Origin: Phytopseudomonas flavescens
Lineage (GTDB): Bacteria > Pseudomonadota > Gammaproteobacteria > Pseudomonadales > Pseudomonadaceae
Assembly (NCBI RefSeq): GCF_900100535.1
Contig: NZ_FNDG01000009.1
Span: 124,001-188,000, forward strand
DNA: 64,000 bases
Direction: 5' to 3'
Below are positions 26,598 through 38,141 of this stretch, piece by piece (the stretch's first letter is position 1; each line of letters opens with the position of its first letter). Below the pieces are notes generated by a model. That model was given only the letters and a program-made list of their open reading frames with translations, was not told where the DNA came from and did not search any database. Position numbers and translations under genes: made by a program.

Positions 26598-29500
26598 ATG
26601 TCGGACGCCCAAGCCGAAAACACCCAGCAGGACATGCTCGACAAAGCCGTTGCCGAAGGCGGTGCCTATGAGGTGCTGCACAAGCGCCTGCAGGAGCAGG
26701 GGCTGCGCCTGCGGCAAAATACCGAGGCACTGAACGAGCAGCGTCTGCAAGAGTTCGGCAGCAGCCAGATGGAAGTGACCGGTCGGGTTCGCATCCGTAC
26801 CGAGAACAACTGCATCGCCCGCGATATCGTCCAGGTCGGCGACTGGCTGCTGTTCGGCTACAACGTGTTCCTCGGCCTGAAGAAGGAAACCTCGGTCGCC
26901 GACGTGTTCTCGCTCTACCGGCTGGTGGAAGGGCCGGAGGGCTACGAGGCCGAGTCGATCGCCCTCGATGGCACCTTCCTGGCGCAGAGCGGCTTCGTCA
27001 ACGACTTCAACGAGCTCTACACCTACTACAAGAACACCCGGCTGCTGCAGCTGGCGATCCGTGACGGCAAGCTGCTGGCCAGCTTCCAGATCGGCGAGCG
27101 CATCACCGACATTCGCGTGTTTCGCTGGTCACTGTCGCTCGACGGCAAGGATGTGCGCTACATCGACAACCGCGGCGAGCGCGATATCGCGCTGCCGGCG
27201 CCGTTCGATTTCGAATGGCAGAAAACCACCCGCGAGATGACCGTCAACGGGCGCTTTCCGCACCTGAACATCCTCGACACGGTATTCGTCGAGACCATCG
27301 GTGGCGACCTGACGATCAAGGTCGAGAACAACACCGAGAAGGGCGAGGGCATCTACCGCGAAGAGGTGGTGGACAAGACCCAGTCGCTGGACGATGCCCA
27401 GGTGGAGTTCGCTGCCCTGGGTAGCCTGATTCTGCTGAAGATCCTGCCGTACCGCGAGGAGCAGTGGCGCTACCTGGTGTTCAACCGGCTGACCCGCAAG
27501 GTCGAGCGCATCGATGCCATCGGCCTGGCCTGCGTGCAGCTACCCGAAGACCACGGCATCATCTTCCCCGGCGGTTATTACCTGCAGAACGGTGAACGCA
27601 AGACCTTCGAGCAGTCGATGGCCGGCATGCGCTTCAAGCGCTCGGTGCGTTCGCCCAATGGCGAAGACGTGCAGTACATCTTCTACCACCCGGGCGAAGG
27701 CCGGGCGGTATTGCTGACCTACAATCTGGTCACCCGGCAGTTGCAGAACCCGATCTTCGGCCACGGCTACGCGCGCCTGGAAGACGGGCGCATGGTGATC
27801 TTTTCCGCCGAGGGCAGCGAGCCGACGCGCATCCATCCCATGCAGATCTGGCAGACGCCATTCTGCAGCGAGGAGTATGCCGCCCGTCAGCCGGCACGCA
27901 GCGGTTTCTTCGGGCGAATCGGCAATGCCGAGCTGGTGCGCGGCGTCTCCGACCTGTTCAACCTCAGCCGCGAGATCGACAGCCGCGAAGTCTCGGTGCC
28001 GCGCTACACCCTGCTTTGTCAGAACACCCGGCGGCTGTTCGACGTCTATCACTGGCTCAGCGATCCGCAGTGCGCGGGCATGGCACCGTTGCTGCGCGAG
28101 ATCGCGGCGACCGGCGAGCTGGTGCTCGACGAGTTCGAGAAGGTCGAGAGCATTCGCCAGCAGTCGGCCACGGCCATGGCCAGTGCGGAACATCGGCAGA
28201 AGGCGCTGCTCGAGAGCCTGCGCTCGGAGAGCTGGGACAAGGTCGAGCAGTACGTCGAGGCACTCAACGCCATCACCGCCCAGCGCGGCCAGTTGCTGAC
28301 CATCCGCGATTATCGCTACATCGACGTGGCGCGTATCGACGCCATGGAGCAGGCGCTGCTCGAAGCCCGTGAGCAGACTGCCGCCGCCACTTCACGTTAC
28401 CTGGCAGGTGATACCGCGCTACAGCCGTATCACGACAACCTGCAGGCACTCGATGCCCAGGCGCAGAAAGCCGAGACCGTGGCGCAACTGGCCGAACCCC
28501 TGGCAGGGCTGGGCGAGATGGCCGCCAATCTGGACATGCTCTCCGGGCTGATGGCTTCGCTGCAGATCGACGATGCCACCGAGCGGACCCGCATCGTCGA
28601 CGCCATTTCCGAGGTGTACGCCAAGCTCAACCAGGCCAAGGCGCGAGCCGAGCAGCGCCGCAAGGGGCTTGGCTCGACGGAAACCGTGGCGCAGTTCGGC
28701 GCCCAGTTCAAGCTGTTCAGCCAGAGCATCACCAACGCCCTGGCGCTGGCCCAGGATCCCGAGCGCTGCGACGAGCAGTTGTCGCGGCTGCTGGTGCAAC
28801 TCGAAGAACTGGAGAGTCAGTTCGGTGACCACGAGCAGTTTCTCGGCGACATCCTGGCCAAGCGCGAGGAACTGCTGGAAACCTTCGAGGCCCACAAGCA
28901 GACCCTGCTCGACGAGCGTCAGCGCAAGGCTCAGGCCTTGCTCGATGCCGCCCGGCGCATCCTCGACAGCCTGGGCCGCCGCACCGCGCGTTTCGACCAG
29001 GCCGAAGAACTGAATGCGTTCTTCGCCGCTGACCCGCTGATTCTCAAGCTGCGTGAACTGGCCGAACGCCTGCGCGAGCTCAAGGACAGCGTCAAGGCCG
29101 ATGATGTCGAGGCGCGTCTGAAGGGCGCCCGGGACCAGGCCGTGCGTGCGCTGCGCGACAAGAGCGAACTGTTCGAAGAGGGCGGTGATGTCATCAAGCT
29201 GGGGCCGCGCCACCGCTTCGCCGTCAACACGCAGGAGCTGGACCTGACCCTGCTGCCCCGTGGCGACGGGCTGTTCCTGCACTTGACCGGCACCGATTTT
29301 CTCGAACCCCTGCACGACCGCGAGCTGGAGGCATTGCGCGATTACTGGCAGGTGGCGCTGGAGTCGGAATCGGCCGCGTTGTACCGCGGCGAGTTCCTCG
29401 CCGGTCTGGTGCTCGACGCCGCCGTGCGTAACGCCGAGGGGCTCAGCCTCGACCTGCTCAAGGCGCAGATGAGTCAGCCCGAGGAACTGATCAAGCGCAT

Positions 29501-31829
29501 CCGCGAGTTCGCGGCACCGCGCTACAAGGAAGGCTACCAGAAGGGCATTCACGACCAGGACGCCATGGCCATCCTGCTCAGGTTGCTGGCGCTGCGCGAA
29601 GGCGCCGGGCTGTTGACCTACACGCCTCTGGCCCGTGGTTTCGCATTGTTCTTCTGGAACCGCTGGCGCGAAGACATCGACGCCGCCCACTGGGCCGAGC
29701 GCGCCCATACCTGCGCCAACATCCGCAAGCTGTTCGGTCGCGATGAAGGCCTGGTGCAGTTGCGTGCCGAAGTGCTGGCGGCGATGCAGGGGTTCCTGGC
29801 ACGCCACCCGATGCCGCTCGAGGCGGCGCCGTTGCGCGAGGCTGCCGAGTATCTGGTCGAGGAGCTGGCTGCCGAGCGCGTGGAGTTCGTGGTCAGCAAG
29901 TACGCCCGCGATCTGCTCGACGGCCTGCGCCAGCACCTGCAGAGCGCACACATGTGGGACGGCTACCTGCAAGCCCAGGAGCGCCTGCGCGCAAGGCCCG
30001 ATCAGCGCTGGGCGCTGGCGGAGAACTGGTTGCATGCCTATTGCGCCGAACAGAGCGCGGCCTCCCAGGCCTATGTAGCCGAGGCCGTGGCCCTCGGCCT
30101 GATCGATGCCGAGCTGCCGGTTCGTGTCACCGAGGCGGATCTGCAGGTGCGGGTCGATGGCCTGCTCGGCGAGCATCCAGGGATCGAGCAGGGCACCCTG
30201 GCGTTCGCGCTGGACGATTTCTTCCAGCGTCTGCGTCACCACCGCGAGACCTTCCTGCCGGCTCTGCAGCGTTATCAGGCGTTGCGTCAGGAGGTGGTCA
30301 ATCGCGAGCGCGATGCGTTGCGCCTGAGCGAGTTCAAGCCACGACCGCTGTCCTCCTTCGTGCGCAACAAGCTGATCAACGATGTGTACCTGGGTGTCAT
30401 CGGCGACAACCTGGCCAAGCAGATGGGCACTGCCGGTGAAAGCAAGCGCACCGACCTGATGGGCCTGCTGATGCTCATCTCGCCGCCTGGCTACGGCAAG
30501 ACCACCCTGATGGAGTACGTGGCTCACCGTCTCGGTCTGATCTTCATGAAGATCAACGGCCCGGCCCTCGGCCATGAGGTGCGTTCCATCGACCCGGCTC
30601 AGGCTCCCGACGCCACCTCCCGCCAGGAGCTGGAGAAGCTCAACCTGGCGCTGGAAATGGGCAACAACGTGATGCTCTACGTCGACGACATCCAGCACAC
30701 CCACCCGGAATTCCTGCAGAAATTCATCTCGCTGTGCGACGGTACCCGGCGCATCGAGGGCGTGTGGAAGGGCCGCACCAAGACCTACGACATGCGCGGC
30801 AAGAAGTTCTGCGTGGTGATGTCGGGCAACCCCTATACCGAGTCCGGCGACGTCTTCAAGATCCCTGACATGCTGGCCAACCGAGCGGATATCTACAACC
30901 TGGGCGATACCCTGGGCGGCATGGAAGAGGCTTTCGCGCTCAGCTACATCGAGAACGGCCTGACGTCCAATCCGGTGCTGGCGCCGCTGGCCACCCGCGA
31001 TATGGCCGATGTCTATCGCTTCGTCGCCAAGGCCGAGGGCAAGCCGTTCTCCAGCAACGAACTGAGCCACGGTTACAGCGGCGCCGAGGTCAACGAGATC
31101 GTCTCCACCCTGCAGCGCCTGATGCAGGTGCGCGACGTGGTGCTCAAGGTCAATCAGCAGTACATCGCCAGTGCTGCCCAGGCCAACGAGTACCGCACCG
31201 AGCCCTCGTTCAAGCTGCAGGGCAGCTACCGCAACATGAACAAGATGGCCGAGAAGATCTCCTCGGTGATGAACGACGCCGAGCTGCTGCAACTGATCGC
31301 CGATCACTACCAGGGCGAATCGCAGCTGCTGACCACCGGCGCCGAGGAAAACCTGCTCAAGCTCGCCGAGCTGCGTGGCAACCAGACGCCCGAACAGCTC
31401 GAGCGCTGGGCGCAGATCAAGCGCGACTTCATGCGCAACAAGGCCATGGGCGGCAGCGACTCCGACATCGGCGGGCGTGTGGTGGCGCAGCTCAGCGATC
31501 TGGTCGAGGGGGTGCGTGGCCTGGCTCGCCGCGAGCAGGCTGCACCCGCGCCTGCCGCCGTGCCCTGGCAGGAGCTGCTGGCTGGCCTGGAACGCTTGCG
31601 CGAAGTACAGCCGAAGGTGGAGGTGGCCGTACAGGCGCCGCCGCAACCCGGTATCCAGGCGCTGCTCGAACGCCTCGCCGATGGCCTGCAAGACGGTGTG
31701 GTGCCGTTGATCAATGCCATGGACAAGAAGATCGACATCGACCTGGGGACCCACAAGCGTATGGGCGACATGGCCCAGCAACTGCGTGAGATCGCCCGGA
31801 TGATGGGCCAGGGCGGCGACACGCCGTGA
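26598..31829 (+). CDS. 1743-residue AAA+ ATPase ('DNA repair ATPase' family)
   Basis: Domains: an N-terminal beta-rich, propeller-like region (about 45-430), a helical coiled-coil middle (about 510-900), a further helical region (about 930-1250), and an AAA+ module. Walker A PPGYGKTT has Lys1301; Walker B VMLYVDDIQ has Asp1363-Asp1364; a sensor Asn is in VVMSGNPYT and a likely Arg finger in LANRADIYNLGD. The MoxR-like look suggests remodelling of a partner. The family is often labelled DNA repair ATPase (DUF3686), but nothing visible binds DNA. Position after PspA and flotillin suggests membrane work, as Vps4 acts on ESCRT-III; this is inference. It overlaps the rhomboid gene by GTGA. Confidence 0.85.
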   Translation: MSDAQAENTQQDMLDKAVAEGGAYEVLHKRLQEQGLRLRQNTEALNEQRLQEFGSSQMEVTGRVRIRTENNCIARDIVQVGDWLLFGYNVFLGLKKETSVADVFSLYRLVEGPEGYEAESIALDGTFLAQSGFVNDFNELYTYYKNTRLLQLAIRDGKLLASFQIGERITDIRVFRWSLSLDGKDVRYIDNRGERDIALPAPFDFEWQKTTREMTVNGRFPHLNILDTVFVETIGGDLTIKVENNTEKGEGIYREEVVDKTQSLDDAQVEFAALGSLILLKILPYREEQWRYLVFNRLTRKVERIDAIGLACVQLPEDHGIIFPGGYYLQNGERKTFEQSMAGMRFKRSVRSPNGEDVQYIFYHPGEGRAVLLTYNLVTRQLQNPIFGHGYARLEDGRMVIFSAEGSEPTRIHPMQIWQTPFCSEEYAARQPARSGFFGRIGNAELVRGVSDLFNLSREIDSREVSVPRYTLLCQNTRRLFDVYHWLSDPQCAGMAPLLREIAATGELVLDEFEKVESIRQQSATAMASAEHRQKALLESLRSESWDKVEQYVEALNAITAQRGQLLTIRDYRYIDVARIDAMEQALLEAREQTAAATSRYLAGDTALQPYHDNLQALDAQAQKAETVAQLAEPLAGLGEMAANLDMLSGLMASLQIDDATERTRIVDAISEVYAKLNQAKARAEQRRKGLGSTETVAQFGAQFKLFSQSITNALALAQDPERCDEQLSRLLVQLEELESQFGDHEQFLGDILAKREELLETFEAHKQTLLDERQRKAQALLDAARRILDSLGRRTARFDQAEELNAFFAADPLILKLRELAERLRELKDSVKADDVEARLKGARDQAVRALRDKSELFEEGGDVIKLGPRHRFAVNTQELDLTLLPRGDGLFLHLTGTDFLEPLHDRELEALRDYWQVALESESAALYRGEFLAGLVLDAAVRNAEGLSLDLLKAQMSQPEELIKRIREFAAPRYKEGYQKGIHDQDAMAILLRLLALREGAGLLTYTPLARGFALFFWNRWREDIDAAHWAERAHTCANIRKLFGRDEGLVQLRAEVLAAMQGFLARHPMPLEAAPLREAAEYLVEELAAERVEFVVSKYARDLLDGLRQHLQSAHMWDGYLQAQERLRARPDQRWALAENWLHAYCAEQSAASQAYVAEAVALGLIDAELPVRVTEADLQVRVDGLLGEHPGIEQGTLAFALDDFFQRLRHHRETFLPALQRYQALRQEVVNRERDALRLSEFKPRPLSSFVRNKLINDVYLGVIGDNLAKQMGTAGESKRTDLMGLLMLISPPGYGKTTLMEYVAHRLGLIFMKINGPALGHEVRSIDPAQAPDATSRQELEKLNLALEMGNNVMLYVDDIQHTHPEFLQKFISLCDGTRRIEGVWKGRTKTYDMRGKKFCVVMSGNPYTESGDVFKIPDMLANRADIYNLGDTLGGMEEAFALSYIENGLTSNPVLAPLATRDMADVYRFVAKAEGKPFSSNELSHGYSGAEVNEIVSTLQRLMQVRDVVLKVNQQYIASAAQANEYRTEPSFKLQGSYRNMNKMAEKISSVMNDAELLQLIADHYQGESQLLTTGAEENLLKLAELRGNQTPEQLERWAQIKRDFMRNKAMGGSDSDIGGRVVAQLSDLVEGVRGLARREQAAPAPAAVPWQELLAGLERLREVQPKVEVAVQAPPQPGIQALLERLADGLQDGVVPLINAMDKKIDIDLGTHKRMGDMAQQLREIARMMGQGGDTP

Positions 31830-32404
31830 CGCTCTGGCTGTTGCCGCGGCTCAAGTTGTTGTTCGGTATCGCCGCATTGATGGTCGTGCTGCAACTGGTC
31901 AACAGCCTGGATGGCTACAGCCTGAACCGCTGGGGGCTGATTCCGCGTGTGCTGGAAGCGCTCCCCGGCGTGCTTCTGGCGCCCTGGCTGCACGGCAGTT
32001 GGTTGCACCTGTTGGGCAATCTCAGCGGCTTTCTGGTATTGGGCGCGCTGGCCCTGCTGGAGTCGCGCAGCGAGTTCGCCCGTGCCAGCCTGTTCATCAT
32101 CGTCGCCAGTGGTCTGCTGGTCTGGCTGTTCGGCCGCCCGGGCATTCATGTCGGCTCCAGTGGCTGGCTGTTCGGGCTGTGGGGGCTGCTGCTGGGGCGC
32201 GCCTGGTTCCGGCGCAGCTTCGCGGATTTGCTGCTGGCGGCCCTGGCCCTGGTGCTCTACGGCGGCTTCTTCTTCGGCCTGCTGCCGCAGCAGGGCGTGT
32301 CGTTCGAATATCACCTGGCCGGCGCATTGTGCGGCGGTCTTTACGCTTCATGGCAGCGTGGCGGGCAAAAGCGCCGCACCCGAAAGCGAACTCGACAGGG
32401 TTAA
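31826..32404 (+). CDS. Rhomboid-type intramembrane serine protease
   Basis: This 192-residue protein has about six membrane segments. The catalytic pair is present: Ser112 in G-S-S-G (HVGSSGWLFGLWG) and His163 in EYHLAGALCGG; Asn65 in HLLGN fits the oxyanion site. It would cut membrane proteins within the bilayer. The GTG start overlaps the ATPase stop (GTGA), so the two are translationally coupled. It lies 3 bp before the PLD-like gene. Confidence 0.82.
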   Translation: MTLWLLPRLKLLFGIAALMVVLQLVNSLDGYSLNRWGLIPRVLEALPGVLLAPWLHGSWLHLLGNLSGFLVLGALALLESRSEFARASLFIIVASGLLVWLFGRPGIHVGSSGWLFGLWGLLLGRAWFRRSFADLLLAALALVLYGGFFFGLLPQQGVSFEYHLAGALCGGLYASWQRGGQKRRTRKRTRQG

Positions 32405-32407
32405 AAG

Positions 32408-33094
32408 ATGGATTTCGATCGCCTCGATCAACACCTGCGTGACAGCCTCGCGGACCTCAAGCTCAGCAACGATGAGCGAGACGAACTGCGCGAACTGGGC
32501 AACGACCTGACGCCTGATCAGGTGCGCTACCTGCGCAACCGCGCCTTCTCCCTGGTGCGCGAGTTGGTCGGCAACCCCGAGGACGCCATGCCGGCCCTGA
32601 AATGGCTGGAGCAGGTGATCAAGACCCTGGAGGTGCGCTGCTCGCCGGTCGGTGGTCACGCCAGTGCGCATTTCAGCCCAGGGGAAAGTTGCCGTCGGCG
32701 CATTCGCGACCTATGCCAACAGGCCCGGGAGTCGGTGGATGTGTGCGTCTACAGCATTTCCGATGACCAGCTCAGTGACGAGCTGATCGCCGTGCATCGC
32801 CGTGGCGTGGCCGTACGAATCATCAGTGACAGTGAAAAGCGCTTCGACGTGGGCAGCGATATCCCGCGACTGATCGATCAGGGCGTGCCGCTGCGCATCG
32901 ATGACAGCCCCTTCCACATGCACCATAAGTTCGCCCTGTTCGACCGCCGCCTGCTGCTCAATGGCAGTTTCAACTGGACGCGCAGCGCGAGCACCAGCAA
33001 CGAAGAAAACCTGCTGGTGACCGACGACCCCTATCTGGTCGCCGAATATGCACGGGAGTTCGACAGGCTGTGGACGCGCTACCGCCCCGGTTGA
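32408..33094 (+). CDS. Phospholipase D-like protein with one HKD motif
   Basis: This 228-residue protein has an N-terminal helical part (about 1-85) and one PLD domain. The motif HHKFALFD places His172, Lys174 and Asp179 as in HxK(x)4D, followed by NGSFNWT and NEENLLV. Single-HKD proteins work as dimers; substrates range from phospholipids to nucleic acids (Nuc, mitoPLD). There is no signal peptide. It ends the cluster and faces the DUF2157 gene. A lipid substrate would fit the neighbours, but a nuclease cannot be excluded. Confidence 0.82.
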   Translation: MDFDRLDQHLRDSLADLKLSNDERDELRELGNDLTPDQVRYLRNRAFSLVRELVGNPEDAMPALKWLEQVIKTLEVRCSPVGGHASAHFSPGESCRRRIRDLCQQARESVDVCVYSISDDQLSDELIAVHRRGVAVRIISDSEKRFDVGSDIPRLIDQGVPLRIDDSPFHMHHKFALFDRRLLLNGSFNWTRSASTSNEENLLVTDDPYLVAEYAREFDRLWTRYRPG

Positions 33095-33121
33095 GCGGCG
33101 GCGCAGAGCGGCTTTGCGAAA

Positions 33122-34162
33122 TCAGCGACGCAACGCTGGCAGAAGCGTCTGCCAGCTGGCTGGCAGGTGTCGGCGCAGGGCGCTGGTCATCGCCTCACGG
33201 CGTTTCTGGTAGAGCAGACCCAGGCCGATGACGCCCAGGCCGATCAGGCTGACCACCACCGGGAACAGCAGCGAATCCTCGAATACGTCGTGGGCCAGAT
33301 AGCCGAGATAACCCGCCACGCCCAGGGCGCCGAAGACCATGAACAGCGGGCGGCGCAGCAGCACGGCGAAACTGATCAGGCCCAGATTGATCAGGCAATA
33401 GAGCAACTTGCCCAACTCGCTGCCGCTGTCCTGCAGGCTCAGGCCGCACCAGAATGCGGTGAGGCCCGCCAGGTAACCCCAGAAGGCGAAATCCTGTTTG
33501 CTGCGGCCGTCCACCAGCAGGCTGACGAGCAGAATCAGCAGGCCGAACCAGAGCGAAACGTCACGGCGTTGCTCCCAGGTGATGTACTCGTCATGAAACA
33601 GTTCGCTGAGATCCATCGACATGAACCAGAGGGCCACGGCGATCAGCATGACGATGAACGGGAAGGGCATCACGCGCAGCACCAGCAGGCCGACCACGAT
33701 GGTGGCCACTTCCATGAACAGCCAACCGCCTTGCACGTAGCGGTAGTAGTCGGCGTAGTCGGTTTGCGTGTCACCCATGGGCCACAGGCCGAACACGCGC
33801 TGTGCGGCGAATACCACCAGCGGCACGAGGCTCACTGCCACCGCCGCGAGCAAACCGCCGGGTATCGGCTGGCCGCGTTGCCACAGGCTGCGGCCACCGA
33901 GGAAGAACAGCAGCAGGTAGGCAGCGCTGATCAGCAGCAGCGCGGTATCACCGATGCTCATCCAGGCTTCGGTCATCAGCCAGCCCATGGCGCCGATGAT
34001 CAGCAGGGCGCCGAAGTAATAGGCCACATGAGAGAGCTGAAAGCTGGGTCGGCCGTCGGGCTGCTGCTGGAGAAACTCCAGCAGCGCCTGATCCTGGCCA
34101 GGCTGCAGGACGCCGGCCTGCACGGCGCGGCTCAGGTCGCCGCTGTCGATCTGGAGTGGCAT
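33122..34162 (-). CDS. DUF2157 polytopic membrane protein
   Basis: This 346-residue protein has a short cytoplasmic N-terminus (about 1-45) and about ten membrane segments, starting YFGALLIIGAMGWLMTEAWM. It matches the DUF2157-type membrane family by layout; function unknown. It is convergent with the PLD gene (27 bp apart) and may not belong to that cluster. Confidence 0.7.
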   Translation of the reverse strand: MPLQIDSGDLSRAVQAGVLQPGQDQALLEFLQQQPDGRPSFQLSHVAYYFGALLIIGAMGWLMTEAWMSIGDTALLLISAAYLLLFFLGGRSLWQRGQPIPGGLLAAVAVSLVPLVVFAAQRVFGLWPMGDTQTDYADYYRYVQGGWLFMEVATIVVGLLVLRVMPFPFIVMLIAVALWFMSMDLSELFHDEYITWEQRRDVSLWFGLLILLVSLLVDGRSKQDFAFWGYLAGLTAFWCGLSLQDSGSELGKLLYCLINLGLISFAVLLRRPLFMVFGALGVAGYLGYLAHDVFEDSLLFPVVVSLIGLGVIGLGLLYQKRREAMTSALRRHLPASWQTLLPALRR

Positions 34163-34235
34163 GAACGAATCCCTGTATTGACGTGAGGCACCAGCGGGCC
34201 GCTGCGGCGCGCTGCGTGACGCGATGACGCTGGGG

Positions 34236-34265
34236 GCGGCAGGCCGGCCTGGCGGGCCGGCTGCC
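34236..34265 (-). terminator. GC-rich hairpin 3' of rhlB
   Basis: CGGCAGGCCGGCC and GGGCCGGCTGCCG pair with one bulge, 25 bp after the rhlB stop. There is no T run, so termination is uncertain. Confidence 0.3.
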
Positions 34266-34289
34266 GAATGGCATGCACAGGCGTTGCCG

Positions 34290-35720
<1,431 letters not shown>

Positions 35721-35873
35721 CTCGTCGGTTGGTTAAGGAATGAACGACGGCCAGTGTAAAGCAAGACGCGTGCAGGGCGAAGTACTCCGCCGACATGGGC
35801 GTACAGGGCCCGTCTAGCGGCTGGCGGGCATGGCGCGGGGCTTGTTCATCGTCGAGGCGATCGCTACACGCGT

Positions 35874-36812
35874 TCAGTCACAGAGGCGGTTACGGCCTCC
35901 ATCCTTGGCCCTGTACAGGGCCTGATCGGCACGGGCCATCAGGCTGGTCAGGCTGTCTTTGGGCAGCATCTGGGTCAGGCCGAGGGAAATGGTCACCCCG
36001 GGCTGGGCACCCAGTGGCGAATAGAAGGCAGTGACGTGTTCCAGGCTTTCGCGCAGACGTTCGGCGATGTCGGCGGCCTGTTTCAGGTTCAGCTCGGGCA
36101 GCAGCACGACGAACTCCTCGCCACCGAAGCGGATCAGGCTGTCACGGGTACGCAATTGCCGGCGCAGGGTATGCGCCACCATGCACAAGGCATAGTCACC
36201 GGCCAGGTGGCCGTGCTGGTCGTTGTATTCCTTGAAGTGGTCGACATCGAGCATCAGCAGGCTCAGTGGCTGGCAACTGAACAGGCAGCGGGAGCGTTCA
36301 CGGTCGAAGACATGCTCCAGCCAGCGCCGGTTGAAGGCCCCGGTCAGCTTGTCGACATTGGCGTTCTGCTCGCTGTCGATCAGTTGCCGGTTGCCCTGGC
36401 GGACCCGGCTGCAGAGTACCTCCAGCAGGTTCTGCATCATTTGCGGTGATTGCTGGAACAGCGTGGTCAGGGCATCACGGTGCAGGCGTAGCACGCTGCT
36501 CGGCTCGGTGGCCACCACATAGGCGCTGGGATGCTCGTTGTCGATGAAGCTGACTTCGCCCGCGTAGTCACCAGGGCGCAGGGTGGTCACCGGCTGGTTG
36601 TCCATGGAGCCCAGATAAACCTTGAGGCTTCCATTGACTACTATATAGAGGTACTGGTTGCGATCGAATGGCGACAGCAGCACTTCGCCGGTGTCCAGGT
36701 CGCAGGGCAGAAACGAGTCGAGCAGCTGCGTCAGGCTGCCCAGTGCGACATTGTTGAACAGGCGCAGATGACGAATCTGTTGAGGATCGGTCTGCCAGTG
36801 GGCTGCCTTCAT
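35874..36812 (-). CDS. Diguanylate cyclase with N-terminal cNMP-binding-type domain
   Basis: This 312-residue cytoplasmic protein has a cyclic-nucleotide-binding fold (about 20-135) and a GGDEF domain (about 150-310). GGEEF at 230-234 is the active form and RTRD at 221-224 fits the inhibitory I-site, so it should make c-di-GMP under feedback. In the cNMP pocket (GEVSFIDNEHPSAYV) the Arg that holds the cyclic phosphate is replaced by Pro95, so cAMP or cGMP binding is doubtful. No membrane segment is present. Confidence 0.88.
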   Translation of the reverse strand: MKAAHWQTDPQQIRHLRLFNNVALGSLTQLLDSFLPCDLDTGEVLLSPFDRNQYLYIVVNGSLKVYLGSMDNQPVTTLRPGDYAGEVSFIDNEHPSAYVVATEPSSVLRLHRDALTTLFQQSPQMMQNLLEVLCSRVRQGNRQLIDSEQNANVDKLTGAFNRRWLEHVFDRERSRCLFSCQPLSLLMLDVDHFKEYNDQHGHLAGDYALCMVAHTLRRQLRTRDSLIRFGGEEFVVLLPELNLKQAADIAERLRESLEHVTAFYSPLGAQPGVTISLGLTQMLPKDSLTSLMARADQALYRAKDGGRNRLCD

Positions 36813-37006
36813 GGCATCAGCATCCTTGCTCGAAAACGATCAACGAGTGGCACCGCTACCGCTCCCTGGGTCAACGACCTCATTCATGGTGATGGACGGG
36901 TCTCATTGGCGTGACAGTATCCGTCGGCCCGAAGACTGACAATCCTCTTGCCGACGACGACGACGGGCGGCATCGGCAATGTGATCTCGATCACGCGAAT
37001 CAGGCG

Positions 37007-38141
<1,135 letters not shown>

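Noticed and set aside
28419..31781. 1120-codon minus-strand frame inside the giant ATPase gene
   Set aside because: It is a by-product of GC-rich codon use; the plus-strand frame has clear AAA+ motifs and the minus frame has none.
21880..33094. Reading the PspA cluster as a known phage-defence island
   Set aside because: It lies beside core genes (thrC) and lacks mobile-element signs or recognised defence genes; stress response is the simpler reading.
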